Assembly (NCBI RefSeq): GCF_000719095.1
Contig: NZ_JOEH01000010.1
Span: 1-64,000 of the forward strand
Origin: Streptacidiphilus jeojiense
GTDB lineage: Bacteria > Actinomycetota > Actinomycetes > Streptomycetales > Streptomycetaceae
Direction: 5' to 3'
Length of the DNA stretch: 64,000 bases
This document shows, piece after piece, positions 35,101 through 43,015 of this stretch. The position numbers were made by a program, and so were the translations under genes. How positions within the stretch are numbered: position 1 is the first letter of the stretch; every line of letters begins with the position of its first letter. The notes under the pieces were generated by a model, which worked only from the letters and a program-made list of their open reading frames with translations, did no database searches and was not told the origin of the DNA.

Positions 35101-36615
35101 TCAGCCCAGTACGGGTGAACCGTCCCCCGCCTGGGCCACAGCGACCGGTCCCGGCCGGCCCGAGCCGTTGGTGCTCGAGTTGGACCCGTTGTTCTGCAGG
35201 GCCAGCACCAGGATCAGGACCAGCAGCACCAGCACGCCCACGATCACGCCGACCACCGCCGCGGCGGCGCCGCAGCCCCGACCGCCCTTGGGGATGGGGG
35301 TGTTCGCCTGCTGGCCCGGGTTGATCGGACGACCCGTCGGACGCGGGATCGGTGTCCCCGGGCGCGGCGGCTGCGGCATCGGGGTCGGCCGCGGAGTGGG
35401 CGCGGGCGTCGGCCGGTAGGGCGGCGGTGTCTGTGCGCCCTGATGCATACCTACCTGTGGATACGGGGTGGGCGGCGGCGTCGGTACACCGGGACGGGCG
35501 TACGGCGGCGGGGTCGGGCCCGGGACGTAGTTCTGCGGCGGCGGGGTGCCCGGCATCGAGGGCTGCGGCATCGGCATCGACGGCATCGGCTGCTGCTGGT
35601 ACGGCTGCTGCTGCGGGGGCATGGTGCCCAGCTGGCCCTGCGCGGGCGGGAAGACCGCGTTGGCGCCGGAGCCGCCGATGTTGGTGACCCGCGGCCCCTC
35701 GCCGATGATCAGCGGGGTGTTGGCGCCGCCGGCCCCGGCCAGCCGCTCGCACTCCCCGCGCATCTCGTCGGCGGACTGGAAGCGGTGCCCGGGGTCCTTC
35801 CGCAGCGCCCGCGCCACCAGCGCGTCCACCGCCGGGGTGACCGCCGCGTTGAAGGACGACGGCGCCGGGGGAGTGTCCTGGACGTGCTGGTAGGCCATGC
35901 CCAGCGCGGTGTCCGACTCGAACGGCAGCCGCCCGGTGAGCAGTTCGAAGAGCAGGCAGCCGACCGAGTAGAGGTCGGAGCGGGCGTCCACGGCCTTGCC
36001 GAGGGCCTGCTCCGGCGAGAGGTACTGCGGGGTGCCGACGACCATGCCGGTCTGCGTCATCGAGGTCACCCCGGACTGCATCGCCCTGGCGATGCCGAAG
36101 TCCATCACCTTGACCGTGTTGCGCCTGGTCAGCATGACGTTGGCGGGCTTGATGTCGCGGTGCACCAACCCCTGCTCGTGCGAGGCCCCGAGGGCCGCCA
36201 GCACATCGCCGGTGATCTTCAGCGCCTTGTCGGTGGGCATGGCGCCGTGCGTGGCGATGTCGTCCCTGAGCACCGAGCTGAGCGAACCGCCCTCGATGTA
36301 CTCCATGACGATGAAGGGGGCATGCACCCCGTCCTCGTTGACGTCCTCGCCGCTGTCGAACACCGAGACGATATTGGGGTGGTTGAGCCGGGCGACGGCC
36401 TGCGCCTCGCGCCGGAAGCGCTCGCGGAACGAGGGCTCGGCGCTCATGTTGCCGAGCATGCTCTTCACCGCCACCGGACGGTCCAGAACCGTGTCGTCCG
36501 CGAGGTGGACCGTCGCCATCCCGCCCTGCCCGAGCAACTCCCGCAGCAGATAGCGGCCGTGACCGACCGTTCGTCCCGCTGCGCCGCTCTGCCCGGTGGT
36601 GCCCTGCTCGCTCAT
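35101..36615 (-). CDS. Membrane Ser/Thr protein kinase with Pro-rich linker, 504 aa
   Basis: The kinase domain starts almost at the N-terminus: LGQGGMATVHLADD, VAVKSMLGNMSAEP, HRDIKPANVML, DFGIARAM and GTPQYLSPEQALGK. A linker of about 130 residues rich in Pro and Gln (PPQQQPYQQQPMPS and similar) leads to one membrane helix near the C-terminus (VVGVIVGVLVLLVLILVLAL) and a short outer tail. The outer part is too short for a sensor domain. The start is the ATG of MSEQGTTGQSG; the upstream ATG lacks a site. It is related to the next kinase, probably through duplication. Confidence 0.92.
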   Translation of the reverse strand: MSEQGTTGQSGAAGRTVGHGRYLLRELLGQGGMATVHLADDTVLDRPVAVKSMLGNMSAEPSFRERFRREAQAVARLNHPNIVSVFDSGEDVNEDGVHAPFIVMEYIEGGSLSSVLRDDIATHGAMPTDKALKITGDVLAALGASHEQGLVHRDIKPANVMLTRRNTVKVMDFGIARAMQSGVTSMTQTGMVVGTPQYLSPEQALGKAVDARSDLYSVGCLLFELLTGRLPFESDTALGMAYQHVQDTPPAPSSFNAAVTPAVDALVARALRKDPGHRFQSADEMRGECERLAGAGGANTPLIIGEGPRVTNIGGSGANAVFPPAQGQLGTMPPQQQPYQQQPMPSMPMPQPSMPGTPPPQNYVPGPTPPPYARPGVPTPPPTPYPQVGMHQGAQTPPPYRPTPAPTPRPTPMPQPPRPGTPIPRPTGRPINPGQQANTPIPKGGRGCGAAAAVVGVIVGVLVLLVLILVLALQNNGSNSSTNGSGRPGPVAVAQAGDGSPVLG

Positions 36616-36754
36616 CTGTCTTCTCTTCTCCCCCACGGCGTCAGGGGATCAGGCTAGCGGGCCGTACGGACATGCGGCGCAGCGCCATCGGACCGAATCC
36701 GGTCCGTGACCGGTCCGGGCGTGGGTCCGGCCGGAGGCCCGGCTTGCGGTCCGG

Positions 36755-37348
36755 CTAGAGGTAGGGACCGGAGCGGAGGTGGCCCTGGCCGTCGTCGCCG
36801 TCCTCCAGGCCGCCCTGGCCGGGCGGCAGCGCCCGCCGCATCTGCTCCAACTGCGCCCTGGCGGCCATCTGTTGGGCGAAGAGCGCGGTCTGGATGCCGT
36901 GGAACAGGCCCTCCAGCCAGCCCACCAGCTGCGCCTGGGCGATCCTGAGCTCGGCCTCGCTGGGGATGGCCTCCTCGGTGAAGGGCAGCGACAGCCGCTC
37001 CAGCTCCTCCACCAGCTCCGGCGCGAGGCCCGCCTCCAGCTCCTTGACCGAACTGGCGTGGATCTCCTTGAGCCTGACCCGGCTGGCCTCGTCCAGCGGC
37101 GCCTGGCGGACCTCCTCCAGCAGCTGCTTGATCATGCTGCCGATGCGCATGACCTTCGCCGGCTGCTCGACCATCTCGGTGATCGGCAGCTCGCGGGACT
37201 CGCCCTCGGCCGCCCCCTCCTCCGATGCCGGGCGGCGGGCTCCGCCCGGGAGCGCCCCGACGGGCATCCCGTCGGGGCCGACGATCAGGACCTGGGGGCC
37301 ATGGGGGCCGTCTTCGGGCCGCGGGTTCGGGCTGTTCATAGCCGTCAT
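36755..37348 (-). CDS. bpa: Bacterial proteasome activator Bpa (DUF2587), 197 aa
   Basis: The four-helix core (REL, ITEMVEQPAKVMRIGSMIKQ, LEEVRQAPLDEASRVRLKEI, EAELRIAQAQLVGWLEGLF) matches DUF2587, the ATP-independent ring activator that opens the 20S proteasome gate. The C-terminus ends GPYL where the mycobacterial factor ends GQYL, the motif that docks in the proteasome. The ATG at 37348 is used; MNSPNPRP three codons later is an alternative. The adjacent kinases are not obviously related. Confidence 0.88.
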   Translation of the reverse strand: MTAMNSPNPRPEDGPHGPQVLIVGPDGMPVGALPGGARRPASEEGAAEGESRELPITEMVEQPAKVMRIGSMIKQLLEEVRQAPLDEASRVRLKEIHASSVKELEAGLAPELVEELERLSLPFTEEAIPSEAELRIAQAQLVGWLEGLFHGIQTALFAQQMAARAQLEQMRRALPPGQGGLEDGDDGQGHLRSGPYL

Positions 37349-37441
37349 TCTGCCCCAACGAGCCGACTTTGGTGCGGCAGCGCCAAGAACACCTGTGCGG
37401 GTCGGGATGCGGGGGCAGCGGAACCGCCACTGCGTCCGGAC

Positions 37442-38263
37442 CTACATCCGGCGCAGCCTCCAGCCGAACAGCGCGGCCCCGCAGCCGATCAGCGACAGAC
37501 CCACCCCGAGCGGCAGCAGCCTGCGGTTCAGCAGGTCCCGCGCGGGCGAGGGGCGCGCCGCGACCGGCCCGCCGGGGAGCGGCTTCGCCGCCAGCGCGCC
37601 GGGCCCGAGCGGCGGCGGGCCCGGGCTCGGAGCCGTCCGGCCCGGGTTCTGGTCGTCGGACGGCCGGGAGTGGCGCGACCAGGCCCCGGCCGGCGCGTGG
37701 ACGGCGCCCGGGGCGTCCGCGGCGGCAGCGACCGGAGCCTGGTACGGCCCGGGGACGACCACCGGGAACAGCGCGCTGAGCACCGGCTCCGGGAGGACCG
37801 ACGGGCTCGCCGAAGGACGCGCCACAGCGCTGGGGTGCGCAGCGGGCTTCGCGGGGGAGGGGGACGGGGAGGGCTTGGCCGACGGCTTTACGGACGGCTT
37901 GGCGGATGGCGTTGCGGAGGGCTTCGCCGAGGGCGTGGTGGACGGTGTCGGGGAAGCGGCGGCAGAAGCCGTGGCGGTCGGCGTCGGGCCGGCGGAGGGC
38001 GTCGCAACCGGGTCACCACTGCCCGACAGCGCCGGCTCCGTCCAGACCATCTCCCCCGGCCACACCAGCCGGATCTCCCCGCCGCCCGGCAACCGCACCA
38101 CCACAGTGTCGGGCCAGTACGGCGCCGGCGCACGGTCCCGCGTCGCGACCCCGACGGCGACGGCCGCAGGAGCGGGACCGACGGCCAGCGCCACCCCCAC
38201 CCCCAGCACCAGCGCGGTGGCCCGAACGACAGCGGAGGGCGAGGACACACGCATACGCCGCAC
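37442..38263 (-). CDS. Putative secreted or cell-wall-linked protein, 273 aa
   Basis: A cationic N-terminus and hydrophobic stretch (ATALVLGVGVALAVGPAPAA) look like a signal peptide. A short domain follows (WPDTVVVRLPGGGEIRLVWP), then a low-complexity Pro/Ser/Ala/Thr-Lys region (SAKPSATPSAKPSVKPSAKP) about 60-80 residues long. A C-terminal hydrophobic helix ends in a basic tail (LLPLGVGLSLIGCGAALFGWRLRRM), as in membrane- or wall-anchored proteins. It is not a recognisable LPxTG sortase substrate. No function is known. Confidence 0.7.
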   Translation of the reverse strand: MRRMRVSSPSAVVRATALVLGVGVALAVGPAPAAVAVGVATRDRAPAPYWPDTVVVRLPGGGEIRLVWPGEMVWTEPALSGSGDPVATPSAGPTPTATASAAASPTPSTTPSAKPSATPSAKPSVKPSAKPSPSPSPAKPAAHPSAVARPSASPSVLPEPVLSALFPVVVPGPYQAPVAAAADAPGAVHAPAGAWSRHSRPSDDQNPGRTAPSPGPPPLGPGALAAKPLPGGPVAARPSPARDLLNRRLLPLGVGLSLIGCGAALFGWRLRRM

Positions 38264-38344
38264 CCTCCAGACCGCCGCCGACCCACCCCTCGCAAAGGAG
38301 CCCAGCCGACCCGCACCCGACCACCGCTGTCACTGTGACCATTA

Positions 38345-38364
38345 CATATACGGCCATATACGGC
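38345..38364. repeat. Tandem 10-bp repeat upstream of the secreted protein gene
   Basis: CATATACGGC occurs twice in direct succession, followed by CAT. It is unusually AT-rich for this window and lies about 80 bases upstream of the minus-strand start at 38263. On that strand it reads GCCGTATATG twice. A regulator site with helical spacing or a promoter region is possible. Confidence 0.5.
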
Positions 38365-38422
38365 ATTTCGGACGGCTATTACCAGGGCCGACTGGAGGAT
38401 GCGGAGCGTCGGACGCGCGCGG

Positions 38423-39388
38423 TCAGACCTGGAGCAGGATCTTGCCGATGTGGGTGCTGCTCTCCATCAGGCGGTGGGCCTCGGGCGCATCGGCCAGGGG
38501 CAGGATGCGGTCGATGACCGGGTGGACGGTGCCGGACTCGAGCAGTGGCCAGACGTGCTCGCGGACCGAGGCGACGATCGCGGCCTTCTCCGCCAGCGGC
38601 CGGGCGCGCAGGCCGGTGGCGGCGACGGCGGCGCGCTTGGCCATCAGCTTGCCCAGGTTCAGCTCGGCCTTGACACCGCCCTGCATACCGATCACGACCA
38701 GACGGCCGTTGACCGCCAGGGCGTCCAGATTGCGGTCCAGGTACTTGGCGCCGATGACATCCAGGATCACGTCCGCACCGTCGGGGCCCACGGCCTCGAC
38801 GAAGTCCTGCTCGCGGTAGTTGACCAGCACGTCCGCGCCCAGCGCGCGGCACGCCTCCAGCTTCTCCGCACTGCCAGCGGTGACCGCGACCCTGGCGCCG
38901 ATCGCCTTGCCCAACTGGATCGCCATCGTCCCGATCCCGCTGCTCCCGCCGTGCACCAGCAGCGTCTCGGCCGTCCGCAGGTGCGCCACCTGGAAGACGT
39001 TGGACCAGACCGTGCAGACCACCTCCGGGAGGGCGGCCGCGCTGACCGGGTCGACTCCCTTAGGGAGCGGCAGCAGCTGGCCGACCGGTACCGCGACCTT
39101 CTCCGCGTAGCCGCCGCCGGCCAGCAGCGCGCACACCTCGTCGCCGACCGCCCAGCCGGACACCCCCGCGCCCAGCGCGGCGATGCGCCCCGAGCACTCC
39201 AGGCCGGGGTAGCGCGAGGCCCCCGGCGGCGGATCGTAGAAGCCCTGGCGCTGCAGCACATCGGCCCGGTTCACCGCCGAGGCGGCCACCTCGACCAGCA
39301 CCTCGCCCGCAGCGGGCTCCGGATCCGGCACCTCCGCCAGGACCAGCGCCTCGGGACCGCCCGGCTCTGAAATCGTGATCGCTCGCAT
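38423..39388 (-). CDS. NAD(P)H quinone oxidoreductase, PIG3/QOR-like, 321 aa
   Basis: A zinc-free medium-chain dehydrogenase/reductase: MRAITISEPGGPEALVLAEV, then NRADVLQRQGFYDPPPGAS and the Rossmann glycine motif VHGGSSGIGTMAIQLGKA. QVAHLRTAETLL and FVEAVGPDGADVILDVIG are typical of the PIG3/TP53I3 and QOR group, which reduce quinones with NADPH. The length is normal. It faces a sigma factor gene about 105 bases away with no visible shared regulation. Confidence 0.9.
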   Translation of the reverse strand: MRAITISEPGGPEALVLAEVPDPEPAAGEVLVEVAASAVNRADVLQRQGFYDPPPGASRYPGLECSGRIAALGAGVSGWAVGDEVCALLAGGGYAEKVAVPVGQLLPLPKGVDPVSAAALPEVVCTVWSNVFQVAHLRTAETLLVHGGSSGIGTMAIQLGKAIGARVAVTAGSAEKLEACRALGADVLVNYREQDFVEAVGPDGADVILDVIGAKYLDRNLDALAVNGRLVVIGMQGGVKAELNLGKLMAKRAAVAATGLRARPLAEKAAIVASVREHVWPLLESGTVHPVIDRILPLADAPEAHRLMESSTHIGKILLQV

Positions 39389-39494
39389 GCTTCGGACGCT
39401 ACCCGATGCGGCCCCGCAGAAATACTTCCCCGGGCACCCAACGCGCGGTGGGTCAGCAGAAGTCTGATGGGGTGACGACGAAGATGGGGGACGC

Positions 39495-40061
39495 GTGAAT
39501 GCACAGTCAGAGGCGGAGTTCCGCGAGTTCTACAGCAACCGCTGGCACCGTCTGCTCCGCACCGCCTACCTGCTGACAGGTGATCACGGCAGGGCCGAGG
39601 AACTGCTGCAGAGCGCGATGATGCGGGCCTACCGGCACTGGCGCCGGATCGAGCGGACCGACGCACCGGAGGTCTACGTCCGCCGGATCATGGTGAACCT
39701 GAGCATCACCTGGTGGCGCCGGCGCCGGGTCCCGGAGGTGCTCACCGGTTCCGTGCCCGAGTACGGCGGCGCCGACGGACAGGCCGCGCACGCCCAACGG
39801 GACGAACTCGCACGGGCCGTCAGGAAGCTCCCGCCACGGATGCGCGCCGTGCTGGTGCTGCGCTACTTCGAGGACCTCAGCGAGGCCGACACCGCCCATG
39901 CGCTCGGCTGCTCGGTGGGGACCGTCAAGAGCCAGTCCCATGCGGCGATCAGGCACCTGCGGACCCTGCTCGGCCCCGAAGTCCCCGGAGGTGCGGAAGG
40001 CACCGACCCCGTCAGCACCCTGATCCCCCGCCAGCCCGCCACCGGAAGGAGCACGCCGTGA
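39495..40061 (+). CDS. SigE-family RNA polymerase sigma factor (ECF), 188 aa
   Basis: Region 2 reads FREFYSNRWHRLLRTAYLLT, then GDHGRAEELLQSAMMRAYRHW. Region 4 has RKLPPRMRAVLVLRYFEDL and the HTH DTAHALGCSVGTVKSQSHA. The GTG of VNAQSEAEF is the start. The sigma factor gene overlaps the next gene by four bases (GTGA), so the two are coupled. The downstream membrane protein may be its regulator. Confidence 0.9.
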   Translation: MNAQSEAEFREFYSNRWHRLLRTAYLLTGDHGRAEELLQSAMMRAYRHWRRIERTDAPEVYVRRIMVNLSITWWRRRRVPEVLTGSVPEYGGADGQAAHAQRDELARAVRKLPPRMRAVLVLRYFEDLSEADTAHALGCSVGTVKSQSHAAIRHLRTLLGPEVPGGAEGTDPVSTLIPRQPATGRSTP

Positions 40062-41410
40062 CCAGTCTGCCCTCACACCACGACATGGAGACCGAGCTGC
40101 GCGCGGCGCTGGCCCGGCAGGCCGGACCGCTGGACACCGCCCCGGCTCCGTACGAGCGGTTCCGCCGGCGGGTCCGGCGTCGTCGCCTGGCCCAGGGGGC
40201 CGCACTCGGCGCCGCCGTCCTCGCGGCGACCGGCATGGCCGCCTTCGGGGTCCCCGGCGTCGGCCACGGGGGCAGCGGGGTGCCCGCCGATCCGGCGCAC
40301 TGGTCCCCCGCGATCCGCACCTGGATGCAGTCCTGGCCGGTCCTCGGCGACCAGGTCGACGACTCCTCCGTCACCTCCCGGGCCCGCACGGCTGCGGCCG
40401 TCGACCTCAAGGTGCCGGTGGCCGACACCTACGTGGTGTACGCCGGACACGTGCAGGGGGTCCCGGTGGCTGTCGTGGTGGCCCCGGTCAGCGCGACCGA
40501 CGCCCAGTACTGGTTCAGCACGAACGGGACGGCGTCCCGCTGGGGCGGGGTCGCACCGAACACCCTGCTCGAAGGCCAGTTCCAAATCGGCACCAGGACC
40601 GTGGAGCTGGTGCTCCCGCCCCCCGGGGTGGACCGGGTCGAGCTCTCGCCCGACGTCGACTGGACGGCCCGGGGCACCGCGGTCCGCGAGCCGTACCGCC
40701 CGCTGCCGCTGACCGGCGGCATGGGGGTGGTGTCGGTCGTCGACGACGGGACCAGGCCTCGGCTGCGAGCCTACGCGGGATCGAAGCTCGTCGACGACGA
40801 GGTGGTCGGGCCCGGCGCCGGTCAGGACCTCAACATTCCCGTCGGGCTGATCGACTCCATGGTCAGGGCCTACGGTCACCCGGTCACCGAGCGGGCCAGG
40901 CAGATGATCCAGTTCATCCTGCAGAGCGAGTCCGACCTCGGCGTCCACGACGCCACCGCGCTGCATCCGCAGCTGCTGTGGACCGGAGCCTCCGCCTCCA
41001 TCGGCCCGGACTCGGTACTCGTCCAGATCCAGGCACGCGGCGGCACCCTGCAGTTGTTCGCCGGAGCCGACGGCCAACGACAGGACGCACCCACCGGAGG
41101 CGGCGCCCGGCTGGTCCCGGCATCGCGTTCCGGGCTGGCCAGCTACCTGGGCGTGCGCGACAACTACCAAGTCTCGGACACCGCTCGGTCCCCGGTCGAG
41201 ATCCTCTACCAGGGCGGCGCATCGGCCTCGGTCAGCTTCGACGGCGGTGCCCCGGTGACGGCGTCCCTGGACGGCCGGGGCCATGCCGTGATCACCCCGA
41301 CCGGGGCCGGCGGGACCCACCGAACCGTCGTCGTCCGCGACAAGGACGGCCGGGTCCTGCTCAGCACCCGGCTCGACGGTCTGGGCGAGAGCACTCTGGA
41401 CGCCCCCTGA
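40058..41410 (+). CDS. Membrane-anchored protein coupled to the sigma factor, 450 aa
   Basis: The GTG start overlaps the sigma factor TGA. A cytoplasmic N-terminus of about 45 residues with a basic stretch (RRRVRRRRLAQG) precedes one membrane helix (AALGAAVLAATGMAAFGVPG). An outer domain of about 380 residues follows, rich in beta strands, with TYVVYAGHVQGVPVAVVVAPV and similar. This is the topology of anti-sigma factors, but no zinc-binding ASD motif (HxxxCxxC) is present. I infer that it regulates or senses for the sigma factor; the outer domain is not recognised. Confidence 0.7.
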   Translation: MTSLPSHHDMETELRAALARQAGPLDTAPAPYERFRRRVRRRRLAQGAALGAAVLAATGMAAFGVPGVGHGGSGVPADPAHWSPAIRTWMQSWPVLGDQVDDSSVTSRARTAAAVDLKVPVADTYVVYAGHVQGVPVAVVVAPVSATDAQYWFSTNGTASRWGGVAPNTLLEGQFQIGTRTVELVLPPPGVDRVELSPDVDWTARGTAVREPYRPLPLTGGMGVVSVVDDGTRPRLRAYAGSKLVDDEVVGPGAGQDLNIPVGLIDSMVRAYGHPVTERARQMIQFILQSESDLGVHDATALHPQLLWTGASASIGPDSVLVQIQARGGTLQLFAGADGQRQDAPTGGGARLVPASRSGLASYLGVRDNYQVSDTARSPVEILYQGGASASVSFDGGAPVTASLDGRGHAVITPTGAGGTHRTVVVRDKDGRVLLSTRLDGLGESTLDAP

Positions 41411-41494
41411 CGCAGGCGTCACACAGCACTGCCGGACGGAAGCTGACGCTGGATAAGCTGGGATGCCAGGAGCGCTCTCATCGGGAGGTCCGGC

Positions 41495-41869
41495 ATGGGC
41501 GGTTGGCTGTGGTTGTTGATCCCCGCCGTGATCGTCGGTGGCGGGCGGCTCGGCGAGCTGATGCAGAGCAGCCTGCGCACCCGGCACGAGCGCAAGCTGG
41601 AGCTGCTGAAGGCGAGCGAGCAGCGCCAGCTCGCCATCGACGCGGCCAACCGCCCGCCCGAGCCGATCTGCGGCTGCACCCACCACCTGGCCAAGCACGA
41701 CCGGAGCGGCAAGTGCCATGAGACGGTCGAGGCGCCGACCGCCTGGGACGCCAAGCGCAAACCGCTGCAGTACGAGGCCCGGCCCTGCAACTGCCAGCAG
41801 TACATCGGACCGGAGCCGCTGGGGATGGTGTTCGCCCAGGACATCGTCGACCCCGAGTCGGGGAAGTAG
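41495..41869 (+). CDS. Small membrane protein with Cys/His cluster, 124 aa
   Basis: An N-terminal hydrophobic segment (MGGWLWLLIPAVIVGGG) anchors the protein. A basic helix (RTRHERKLELLKASEQRQLA) and a Cys/His-rich region follow: CGCTHHLAKHD, GKCHE and CNCQQY. The pattern suggests a bound metal on the cytoplasmic side. It resembles uncharacterised Streptomyces proteins of the same length. The function is unknown. It is convergent with the channel gene after 15 bases. Confidence 0.65.
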   Translation: MGGWLWLLIPAVIVGGGRLGELMQSSLRTRHERKLELLKASEQRQLAIDAANRPPEPICGCTHHLAKHDRSGKCHETVEAPTAWDAKRKPLQYEARPCNCQQYIGPEPLGMVFAQDIVDPESGK

Positions 41870-41884
41870 GCCGGCCGCGCCGGG

Positions 41885-43015
41885 TCAGACCGGCTGGGGT
41901 TCGGCCCGCCTGACGGCGATGATCCGGTCGGTCGAGCGGAGCGTGGCGGCCTCCGGGTCGTCGTAGGGCAGCCTGCGGTTGCCGCGGACCACGCAGATGA
42001 CCAGGTCCCCGCAGTCGTGGGGATGGCCGCCGACCTCGGTGGGACCGACCGGGCGGTCGATGACGTCCAGTCCGTTGCCGACCGTCAGCAGGTCGTGCAG
42101 CACGGCGCCGGCGTTGGGGCTGAGGGTGGAGACCCCGAGCAGGCGACCGGCCGAGCTGGAGCTGGTGACCACCACGGTCGCGCCGCTCTGCCGCAGCAGC
42201 GGCGCGTTCTCGTCCTCCCGTACCGCGACCACGACCGTGGCGTGCTTGTTGAGCTGCCGGATCGTCAGGGTGACCAGGACCGCGGTGTCGTCGCGCTGGG
42301 TGCCCACGATGATCCGGTCGGCCCGCTCGACCTGCGCGCGGCGCAGCACCTCGGTGCGGGTGGCGTCGCCGAGGATGCCGACCAGGCCGTCCTCGTTGGC
42401 GGCCTCGACCGCCTTGTGCTGGGGGTCGACGACCACGATCCGCTCCTTGGCGACGCCCTGGAGCAGCAGCGTCTCCACGGCGTTGCTGCCCTTGGTGCCG
42501 TATCCGACGACCACCACGTGTCCCTCGGCGGTCCCTTGGCTCATCTGGCTCATGGCGGCCTTCCAGCGCTTGATCCGCCAGAGCTGGCGGGTGCGGGTGG
42601 TCAGGACCTCCAGCGTGGTGCCGACCAAGATGATCAGGAAGACCACCCGCAGCGGGGTGATCACCAGGATGTTGACCAGCCGGGCGCTGTCGCTGACCGG
42701 GGTGATGTCGCCGTACCCGGTGGTGGAGAGGGTGACCGTGGCGTAGTAGGCGGCGCCGAGCAGGTCCAGGTGACCGTGGGCGTTGTCGTGGTAGCCGTCC
42801 CGGCCGACCCAGACGACGACGATGGTGACCACCATGACCAGCAGCGCGAGCACGAAGCGGCGGCGCACCTGCTGCGAGGGCGACGCCGCCGGTTCCGGCA
42901 GCAGGATCTGACGGAGCTGCAGTTCGCCGGGGTCCCGGCCGGTCCGACCCGTGCCGCGACCGCGGCCCCTGCGCCGGTCACCGCCCGCGCGCCCGGTCCG
43001 GCTCACAGGGCTCAT
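41885..43015 (-). CDS. Potassium channel with TrkA-N (RCK) domain, 376 aa
   Basis: Two membrane helices flank a pore with the selectivity filter TTGYGD. The cytoplasmic TrkA-N domain starts HVVVVGYGTKGSNAVETLL, a nucleotide-binding Rossmann fold, and is followed by a TrkA-C-like region. Such channels open or close with ligand binding, often Ca or nucleotides. Its ATG overlaps the moeA stop (ATGA), so the channel is transcribed and probably translationally coupled with the molybdenum-cofactor genes. That link has no known functional basis. Confidence 0.9.
   Translation of the reverse strand: MSPVSRTGRAGGDRRRGRGRGTGRTGRDPGELQLRQILLPEPAASPSQQVRRRFVLALLVMVVTIVVVWVGRDGYHDNAHGHLDLLGAAYYATVTLSTTGYGDITPVSDSARLVNILVITPLRVVFLIILVGTTLEVLTTRTRQLWRIKRWKAAMSQMSQGTAEGHVVVVGYGTKGSNAVETLLLQGVAKERIVVVDPQHKAVEAANEDGLVGILGDATRTEVLRRAQVERADRIIVGTQRDDTAVLVTLTIRQLNKHATVVVAVREDENAPLLRQSGATVVVTSSSSAGRLLGVSTLSPNAGAVLHDLLTVGNGLDVIDRPVGPTEVGGHPHDCGDLVICVVRGNRRLPYDDPEAATLRSTDRIIAVRRAEPQPV

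Noticed and set aside
37800..38000. Repetitive tract in the secreted protein gene as a satellite
   Set aside because: It encodes the Pro/Ser/Ala/Lys low-complexity region and stays in frame with degenerate codons.
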